Below, piece after piece: positions 34,345-39,808 of a stretch of DNA of 39,808 nt. Within the stretch, counting starts at the first letter, position 1. Every line of letters starts with the position of its first letter. Under the pieces are notes generated by a model. The model saw only the letters and a list, made by a program, of their open reading frames with translations, was not told the DNA's origin and made no database searches. A program made the position numbers and the translations under genes. This DNA is from Polyangium jinanense (GTDB taxonomy: Bacteria; Myxococcota; Polyangia; Polyangiales; Polyangiaceae): positions 1 to 39,808 of the forward strand of contig NZ_JAGTJJ010000083.1 of NCBI RefSeq assembly GCF_028435365.1, given 5' to 3'.

Positions 34345-35040
34345 ACGTCCGCGCAACCGCTCGCGCGAAGCGCGTTCGTCGAGCAGATCGTCGAGCTCGA
34401 GGAGAAGGAGCGCGCGAACAACAGCCTGGAACGACGAATGTCGCGCAGCCGGGTGGGCCGCTTCAAGTCGATGACGGATTTCGACTGGGACTGGCCGACG
34501 AGGATCGACCGCGAGCTGGTGGAGGCCGCGCTCCGGCTCGAATTCATCGAGCAATCGAAGAATGTCGTGCTGGTGGCATCACACGGGCTCGGCAAGTCGA
34601 TGATCGCGCGCAACATCGCGCACCAGGCGGTGCTCGCCGGCCACTCCGTCATCTTCACGACCGCCGCGCAGCTCCTGCTCGATCTGGGCGCGCGGGAAAC
34701 GAGCCGAGCGCTGGACAAGCGGCTGAAGCATTACGCGAAGGCGACGCTTCTCGTGCTCGACGAGGTGGGATACCTGTCCTTCGACGGGCGCAACGAGGAC
34801 CTGTTATTCCAGCTCGTGAACCTGCGATACGAGAAGAAGAGCATCGTGCTGACGACGAACCTCGCCTTCAGCGATTGGCCAACGATCTTCCCGAACGCGA
34901 CGTGCGCGACGGCGCTGATCGACCGCGTCGTCCACCACGCCGAGATCATCATGATCGAGGGCGAGAGCTACAGGCTCCGTGAGGCGAAGGAGGCCGCGGA
35001 GCGGAGAAACGGCGCCGCGGCCGCGAAGAAGAAGCGGTAG
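34345..35040 (+). pseudogene. istB: 5'-truncated IstB-like ATPase of an IS21-type element
   Basis: The reading frame opens after a TAG at 34342 and runs to 35040. The first in-frame ATG (34438) has no site and starts inside the family's N-terminal helical part. Visible features: FVEQIVELEEKERANNSLERR, then RVGRFKSMTDFDWDWP, Walker A SHGLGKSM, Walker B LLVLDEVGYLSF, FQLVNLRYEKKSIVLTTNLAFSDW, and a basic C-terminus (AAAAKKKR). Full IstB proteins are about 250 residues with an extra 40-50 residues at the N-terminus, and are always preceded by istA, which is absent here. It is therefore a remnant. The C-terminal half is undamaged, so ATPase activity cannot be excluded. Confidence 0.85.
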
Positions 35041-35428
35041 ATCGCGGCGGCGGGAGAGACGGACCGGTCGGCAGAGGCGTTGCGAACGTCGGGCGGCCGG
35101 TCCAGATTTCTGCGGATCGGGAGGAGCGGTGACAGCGGTCGTGAACGGCAGAGGTGTGAGTCTCGTCAAGCCTTTCTTCAACGAGTATGAGACGATGCAT
35201 GCCGATGCGTCGCCATTGCGGGTAGCGCGACTCACTTTATCTGGAGATTGACAGGCGCGAGAGTTCTAGCGTTTCCTTCGCTTTTGCGGTCGCCGCACAA
35301 ATCTGATCCACCGGACAGGAAGCCTTTGACAGCTACATTTTTTCGGATGTCTTGTCCGCGTAAAGCGGGGTGTAGGGTTGGCGCGGGGTGTATCTCGTGC
35401 ACTCATCCGCCCCGAAAAGGAGAATTCC
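35041..35428. other. non-coding stretch with promoter-like element
   Basis: No credible gene. An exact TTGACA at 35327-35332 in an AT-rich patch could be a -35 box for the gene at 35429, but no good -10 box lies at the right spacing. Confidence 0.35.
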
Positions 35429-36355
35429 ATGGGCTATCCGATGCATGAAGATCCAGAGACGGCCACGTTCTGGGCGAACGTAGCGAGGGTTGACGGGGTC
35501 AGGTTCAACAGACAAACCAATTCCAAGAGCGCTCCCTCCACGCCCGCCGAGAAAGGCAGCGGGCCCGGGGCCGATCTGTACGAGATCACGACGGACGCGG
35601 CCGCAAATACCATCAACGACATGGTCGCTGCCTCCGACGCCTTCAACTGGTGGGGGGAACTGATCACCATGCTCTATAACCCCGCCGGCGCCTTTCGGGA
35701 CGTGGTCTTCGAGATCGTCGGTGACGCCATGAAGGCGGGCATCGCGGCGCGGAAGTTCTGGCACGATCACAAGTTTGCCAAGGGCGATCGCATCTACATC
35801 TCGACCAACGTCGCGTACCCGTCGGGGGAGGTTACTGTCTATTGCGGGTGCTCCGTACTCGGCTCCGACTACAATCGCTTCATCCAGAAGGGGAGCTCGT
35901 TCTCCAGGGAGGACATGCAGCGGATCGACAACTACTACGGTGCCATCCCCGATCCCCTGCCTCCCGTCGTCCAGCTTAAGCTCGACTCCCGCAATATAAC
36001 GGTCAGGCGGACCAGCATGACCCTAGACAAGGGATCGTGGGTGCCGGGGAAAGAGCCGCCCGAGACGCTGGACATTCACTCCGTCATCTGCGAGGTATCT
36101 GCCGACGGAGTGACCGCCCCGGTGGGCGTATCGGGACAGATCGTCTACGAAGGCGGCGACCTCAAGTGGACGATCAAGTTCAACCTCACCTGCAATCCCG
36201 GTGTCAATACGGGCTTGGCATCGGCGGGGTGCCAGTCTATCGCGGAGAACGAATGGCACGCGGAGATGGAGAGCATCGATCCGAGCGGTGTCCCTGATCA
36301 GAGCAGGGCGTGGTATTGCTATGTCTGGAAGACGGATTGGAGTCACCGGGGATGA
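35429..36355 (+). CDS. hypothetical protein inside the mobile-element region
   Basis: 308 residues; AAAAGGAG lies six bases before the ATG. The first 65 residues are polar and low in structure. Residues about 70-125 are amphipathic (DAFNWWGELITMLYNPAGAFRDVVFEIVGDAMKAGIAARKFW). The rest looks beta rich, with a GDRIYISTNVAYPSGEVTVYCGCS strand pair, FIQKGSSFSREDMQRIDNYYG, and a C-terminal block with GQIVYEGGDLKWTIKFNLTCN and RAWYCYVWKTDW. No signal peptide. I recognise no family. It lies between the IstB remnant and the IS91 fragment, within the span of the 57-bp direct repeats, so it may be cargo of a past insertion. The strong ribosome site suggests it is expressed. Confidence 0.75.
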   Translation: MGYPMHEDPETATFWANVARVDGVRFNRQTNSKSAPSTPAEKGSGPGADLYEITTDAAANTINDMVAASDAFNWWGELITMLYNPAGAFRDVVFEIVGDAMKAGIAARKFWHDHKFAKGDRIYISTNVAYPSGEVTVYCGCSVLGSDYNRFIQKGSSFSREDMQRIDNYYGAIPDPLPPVVQLKLDSRNITVRRTSMTLDKGSWVPGKEPPETLDIHSVICEVSADGVTAPVGVSGQIVYEGGDLKWTIKFNLTCNPGVNTGLASAGCQSIAENEWHAEMESIDPSGVPDQSRAWYCYVWKTDWSHRG

Positions 36356-36621
36356 TGGTGGCGTTGCAAATTCGAACGACCAAGCCGCCGTCATGAATGA
36401 CCAAGCCGCCGTGGAACACTGGCTGAGCCCGTCCCGCGCTGCTCGTGGAATGGAGCGCCAGGGTCGGGGCCGTTCGATCTGGTGGAACCGGGGGCGGCGT
36501 CGCGCGACGTGCACAGAGGACATCGACACAGCGCAACCGCCCGAGATCCGACAAACGGCCGCCAGAGGAGAGCGGCGGGGAAAAGGACAACGCTCGCCCA
36601 AAAGCGCCTCCCCGCCGCCCT

Positions 36622-36804
36622 CTTCTCGAGCAACCCGCAACGCAAATACTCGTCCACTTCGCGCACGACGAACTTCGGCAAACTGCTCAATCCTTCTATA
36701 CGCTCACGAAATGCCGGCCAAACCTCGCTCAACACCCGATAAAGGATACTCTCCTCGGGGCGACGACGTTCGTATTGGTAGGGCTGGTGAGTGTTCAGTA
36801 TGAC
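36622..36804 (-). pseudogene. N-terminal fragment of an IS91-type transposase
   Basis: Read from 36804 the frame gives VILNTHQPYQYERRRPEES, then ILYRVLSEVWPAFRERIEG, LSSLPKFVVREVDEYLRCG, LLEK. This matches the start of IS91-family transposases, where YxxRRPExxxLYxVVxE is followed by the zinc-binding domain and FVxREVxxYLRCG. The next part of the zinc domain is missing and the frame continues into unrelated sequence, so it is a truncated remnant of about 60 codons. No catalytic Tyr region is present. Confidence 0.75.
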
Positions 36805-37195
36805 GTGCGGACTCGAGCATCCACGCGCTATGCGCTCGCCGTGCCAAACGAATTTGCCGCAGTTTTCTCGACGTTTTCGCTGCCGAACTCATGGCGGCCG
36901 CCATGGCGGCACCTGGCGGCCGCCACCCCGCCGCCAACTGAAGGCTTTGCGTCGGCCCGCGAACGTCAACCGCTCAACTCAAACCCCAAAATGATGCCCC
37001 CGCAACCACCTCGGCAAACCCGTCTTGAACTGCCTCGCCGTCACCCGTATCCTCCCACGGCAGCCACACGCGCACGTGTGCCCCTTCGCATCTTCCTTTG
37101 CCGCCCACGCCTGCGCTTCTCCTCGTGCAGTTCCTGATCGTGTAGCTAACCTCACCGTTCCTTCGATGTGCACTTTTTGGCCCAAGGTCAGGGGA
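36805..37195. other. non-coding stretch upstream of the IS91 fragment
   Basis: No gene can be supported. A 14-bp palindrome ATGGCGGCCGCCAT is at 36891-36904. Likewise 36356-36621 holds only a 14-bp repeat GACCAAGCCGCCGT twice at 20-bp spacing (near 36380 and 36400). Confidence 0.4.
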
Positions 37196-37252
37196 GCCGA
37201 CAAACGGCTCTCGGACAAACCGTGGTTTTACGGGCCGAGCGCTCGTTTTGCC
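37196..37252 (+). repeat. 57-bp direct repeat, right copy
   Basis: Matches 34123-34179 at 54 of 57 positions; the AAACCGCGGTTT palindrome is changed by one base (AAACCGTGGTTT). The two copies bracket the IstB remnant, the hypothetical gene and the IS91 fragment. The following 37253-37635 holds no gene. Confidence 0.85.
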
Positions 37253-37635
37253 GGGCTGAAACTTGGCGCTTTCCAGTGTGGGCATTGGGGTCAGCGTCAA
37301 CGGCTGTCCAGAACTGCCTCCGACCGCGTGGTCTCGTCTCTCGTTCCCACTTTAATCCTGCCCCCGAAGTAAAGGGGCTCGCGGCGGGCGGGCGCCCCGG
37401 CAAGGGGAACCGCCCCGCGCGCGACATCCCGAGGGCGGTCCCGTCGACGGCTGCGGCGCTCTCCAGGTCCAGGGCCGCAGGATCGTGGAGAACGCCGTCC
37501 GCCTCCGTACGGGCAGTCTCACGCCCATTTTGAGAAGATCCCCTTCCACAGCAGAAGCGGAGCCCAACGCATCCTTCGCGGTGCGCCTGCCTCGCCGCCT
37601 GCCGACGTCGAAAACCTCCTTGTCCCCCTTCTGAT

Positions 37636-37671
37636 ACTCTGCTAACCAGAGTCACGAACGAACGTTCGTTC
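37636..37671. promoter_or_regulatory. two adjacent palindromes upstream of the beta-propeller lipoprotein
   Basis: ACTCTG-CTAAC-CAGAGT (37636-37652) is followed three bases later by the perfect palindrome GAACGAACGTTCGTTC (37656-37671), 72 bp before the ATG at 37744. The second has the form of a TetR-type operator. Both are likely control sites; the regulator is unknown. Confidence 0.55.
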
Positions 37672-37743
37672 TGTTAACTTGAACACGATGGCACCGTCTC
37701 GATCGCCGAGGTCGAGCGCCTCGTGAGAACGGAGAGAATGACG

Positions 37744-39600
37744 ATGAAAACACGTACGCTCGTTGTGGTTGCATGGGGGCTTCTGGCCGGCGCATGTTCG
37801 GAAGATCCCGGGACGGGAACCAGCGGCACAGGCGGCTCTGGAGGCATGGGCGGGGGCGGCTCTGGTGGAATGGCCACGGGCGGCTCTGGAGGCTCTGGTG
37901 GAATGGCCACGGGCGGCTCTGGAGGCATGGGCGGGGGCGGTTCTGGTGGAATGGCCACGGGCGGCTCTGGTGGAATGGGCGGCTCTGGCGGCATGGGCAC
38001 GGGCGGCTCTGGTGGAATGGGCGGAGGCGCTGGCGGCATGGGCGGGACATCGAGCGCTTCGAGCGGTGCGCAAATCTGCATACCTGGCACGCCGAAGAGC
38101 TGTTATGACGGGCCCGGCGGCACGGAAGGCGTGGGGACGTGCCTCGGCGGGATGTCGACGTGCCTGCCCGACGGCTCCGGCTTTGGTCCGTGCGAGGGGG
38201 AGGTCTTGCCGGCGACGGACGATTGCAAGACGGCTGCGGACGAGGACTGCAATGGCGCGAACGCGGCGTGCCCCGGCTCGACGAGCTGGAGCCGACGCTT
38301 CGGCAGCAACCTCATGAACCAAACCGAAGAAAAACTCGGGGGGCTCGCGGTGGACGCGGGAGGGAACGTGCTCATCGCGGGCCATTATCTTTCCACGATG
38401 GACTTCGACGGAGGCCTTGGGCTCGGCGACGGGGGGAGCGCCCGCGACGGGTTCGTAGCGAAGCTCGACAGTACCGGCCAACCCATCTGGGCGCGCAAGA
38501 TTGCGGCGCTCAACAATCTGTACATGCGCGGCGCGTGCGTCGATCCGCAGGGCAACGTCGTGGTCGTCGGCGAGACCAACGGCGACGGCATCAACGCGGG
38601 CGGAGGCTTGAAGGTCGGCACCGGGTCGGTGCAGACGTTCGTGGTCAGCTACGATCCGGCTGGCAACCATCGCTTCTCCTTGGTCTCGAACGGCTCGGGC
38701 TCGGCCTACGCAAAAGCAGTCGCGTGCGGCGCCGATGGCTCGATCGCGCTGGTCGGCTATTTCACCGGCAACCTGACCTTCGGCGGCAACCAGATCATTT
38801 CCAATGGCTCGGATGCATTCGTGGTGAAATTCTCGGGAGATGGTCAACAGATCTTCACGAAGCGCTACGGGGACGCCAGTTTCCAGGCGGCCACGGGCGC
38901 CGCCTTCGACACGCAAGGCCGGGTCGTGATCTCGGGATACAACGACAATACGATCGACTTCGGCGTCGCGACGCTCGCCAAGGGGTTCTTCGTCGCGAGG
39001 CTCTCGGCGACCGGAGAGCACCTCGCGAGCAGGAGCTTTCCGGGCGACGCGACTTCGTCGTCAAATTTGCTGGTTCGCGTGAGCGCGGGGCCGGACGACA
39101 CGCTCGTCCTGGCGACGGACTCGGGGGACACGCCGATCGTCGTCGATCTCGGAGTCGCCGGCCCGCAAAACGGGACGTTTTTCATGGTGAAGCTCGACGG
39201 GTCCACCACGCCGGTATGGGGGAGGGTTTTTTCGGGTGCCGGAGGTCTGAAGGGCGTCACGTTCGGAAACAACGGCGACGTCGTGGTGACCGGCGCGCTG
39301 CGCGGCTCGGTCGACTTCGGGAGCGGTACGGCGCAGACGACGACCGGCTCGTCGGATATCGTGGTCGCCTCGTATTCGGCCGCGGACGGCGCATTCCGGT
39401 GGTCGCGCGTGGAAGGGGACTTCGATGCGAAATCCATGCCACAATGGGGCGAGGCCGTTGGCGTGAATGCGGCGGGCCAGATTTACGTGGGCGGTAGTTT
39501 CGAGGGAGCCATTCACTGGGGAGACCAAGAGCTCGTCGCGAGCTTCGGTCATGTCGGTCTTTACTCGTCGGACGTGTTCGTCGCGTCGCTCGCGCCGTGA
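37744..39600 (+). CDS. Gly-rich MopE-like beta-propeller lipoprotein
   Basis: 618 residues from the ATG at 37744 (GGAGAG seven bases upstream; an ATG at 37738 is possible). The signal TLVVVAWGLLAGAC puts a lipidated Cys near residue 18. Residues about 25-105 are a low-complexity Gly/Ser/Met linker made of GGSGGM units. A Cys module (CIPGTPKSCYDGPGGTEGVG ... CEGEVLPATDDC ... DEDCNG) follows, matching the module of the protein at 3864-5513. The rest is SBBP-type blades: GNVLIAGHYLSTMDFDGG, GSIALVGYFTGNLTFGGN, GDVVVTGALRGSVDFGSG, GQIYVGGSFEGAIHWG. It is probably exported to the outer surface on a flexible tether. Two palindromes lie upstream. Confidence 0.88.
   Translation: MKTRTLVVVAWGLLAGACSEDPGTGTSGTGGSGGMGGGGSGGMATGGSGGSGGMATGGSGGMGGGGSGGMATGGSGGMGGSGGMGTGGSGGMGGGAGGMGGTSSASSGAQICIPGTPKSCYDGPGGTEGVGTCLGGMSTCLPDGSGFGPCEGEVLPATDDCKTAADEDCNGANAACPGSTSWSRRFGSNLMNQTEEKLGGLAVDAGGNVLIAGHYLSTMDFDGGLGLGDGGSARDGFVAKLDSTGQPIWARKIAALNNLYMRGACVDPQGNVVVVGETNGDGINAGGGLKVGTGSVQTFVVSYDPAGNHRFSLVSNGSGSAYAKAVACGADGSIALVGYFTGNLTFGGNQIISNGSDAFVVKFSGDGQQIFTKRYGDASFQAATGAAFDTQGRVVISGYNDNTIDFGVATLAKGFFVARLSATGEHLASRSFPGDATSSSNLLVRVSAGPDDTLVLATDSGDTPIVVDLGVAGPQNGTFFMVKLDGSTTPVWGRVFSGAGGLKGVTFGNNGDVVVTGALRGSVDFGSGTAQTTTGSSDIVVASYSAADGAFRWSRVEGDFDAKSMPQWGEAVGVNAAGQIYVGGSFEGAIHWGDQELVASFGHVGLYSSDVFVASLAP
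37826..38046 (+). repeat. Gly/Ser/Met-coding minisatellite
   Basis: Nested repeats of GGCTCTGGTGGAATGG and variants, alternating with GGCATGGGCGGGGGC and GCCACGGGC, all in frame, coding for GGSGGM, GGGG and MATGG units. Length changes by multiples of three would alter only the tether of the lipoprotein. Confidence 0.85.
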
Positions 39601-39619
39601 TTGCGTGGCATTAAGGATG

Positions 39620-39681
39620 CTGAACATTGGTCTCATCGCAAGCCGCCGCGCCGGGGCGCCGCCCCGGGCCCCGCGGGGGCT
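39620..39681 (-). repeat. structured repeat arm A10, truncated
   Basis: The outer end CTGAACATTGGTCTC (39620-39634) matches that of the copy at 28581 with one change, and hairpin 4 CCGGGGC-GCC-GCCCCGG (39651-39667) follows at the same distance. The arm stops at GGGGGCT (39681), where foreign sequence begins. It lies 19 bp after the stop at 39600. Confidence 0.85.
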
Positions 39682-39808
39682 AATACCTTAGGAGATCCCC
39701 CGGCTCTGCCGGGGAGGCAGCCGAAGTTTGACATTTCCGGGGGTCTAAAGGCGGAACCCCCTTCGTGAGCCGCTCAAAGCAACACGAAAGGGGTTCCAGT
39801 GGACGAGT
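39682..39808 (+). mobile_element. left end of a probable insertion sequence, cut by window edge
   Basis: Sequence from 39682 interrupts repeat arm A10. It starts near CCTTAGGAGATCCCC (39686) and has the hairpin CCCCGGC-TCT-GCCGGGG, a TTGACA (39729-39734) and an inverted repeat GGAACCCCCTTCGTG / CACGAAAGGGGTTCC. A GTG at 39799 with AGGGG upstream could open the transposase gene, of which only three codons are present. The family cannot be named from this much. Confidence 0.55.

Noticed and set aside
34438..35040. Intact IS21-type element
   Set aside because: The IstB N-terminus is cut by a stop at 34342, and no istA or matched ends are present.
36445..37137. 230-codon plus-strand frame in the mobile region
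   Set aside because: It overlaps the IS91 fragment on the other strand and has no ribosome site, consistent composition or motif.
37642..39021. Minus-strand frame opposite the Gly-rich lipoprotein
   Set aside because: Its Pro/Arg/Ser repeats are the reverse reading of the Gly/Ser minisatellite.

Overview
The window looks like a chromosomal segment of a myxobacterium of the Polyangium/Sorangium type. The reasons are very high GC content, three Ser/Thr-kinase genes in 40 kb (one a Ser/Thr-His hybrid, one fused to an FGE-like domain), myxobacterial cysteine-rich lipoproteins and outer-membrane beta-propeller lipoproteins, an FHA/winged-helix regulator, and several secreted proteins of unknown role. 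This assignment is inferred from gene content; there is no rRNA or housekeeping marker. I see no tRNA, rRNA, CRISPR array or phage module.

Layout. 124-7016 (all minus strand) holds a small STAS-like protein and a compact four-gene set: membrane Ser/Thr kinase, beta-propeller lipoprotein, TPR/PEGA membrane protein and Cys-rich lipoprotein. These look co-transcribed as a surface signalling unit. 7276-8794 holds a divergent pair: a hypothetical protein and a tiny secreted cyanovirin-N-like protein, separated by a 43-bp-period tandem array and a good sigma70-type promoter. 8916-12772 (minus) holds two paralogous aldo/keto-reductase-fold proteins that have lost the catalytic tetrad, a polytopic membrane protein and an outer-membrane beta-barrel. 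13095-14318 encodes a SUKH-like protein. 14395-18688 (minus) encodes a large ATPase/TPR regulator with a C-terminal winged helix, and a degenerate trypsin-like protein fused to a beta-barrel. Both carry the same TTAA-CGATWT-TTAA motif upstream. 18898-21571 holds a secreted Cys-rich protein, an ECF sigma factor and a small lipoprotein. 21967-27630 is one 1,887-residue Ser/Thr kinase-AAA-GAF-GAF-histidine kinase. 27912-29602 holds a PixA/AidA-family protein and an unknown partner. 29620-33165 is a divergent kinase-FGE / FHA-winged-helix pair. 33190-33840 is a small membrane protein with an internal 37-codon duplication.

33841-37743 looks like a mobile-element graveyard: a 5'-truncated IstB, an IS91-type transposase fragment, and a near-perfect 57-bp direct repeat 3,073 bp apart, with one intact gene of unknown function inside. 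It is followed by a Gly-rich, MopE/beta-propeller-like lipoprotein (37744-39600) and the left end of an insertion sequence cut by the window edge.

The most striking non-coding signal is a dispersed family of structured repeats found at seven loci. Each arm folds into four hairpins whose stems differ between copies by compensatory base changes. Complete copies are two arms head to head around a conserved centre of roughly 75-100 bp. At every locus the first arm lies just after a stop codon in the same polarity. Two separate tandem arrays with a 43-bp period (8154-8340 and 19900-20243) are a second unexplained signal.
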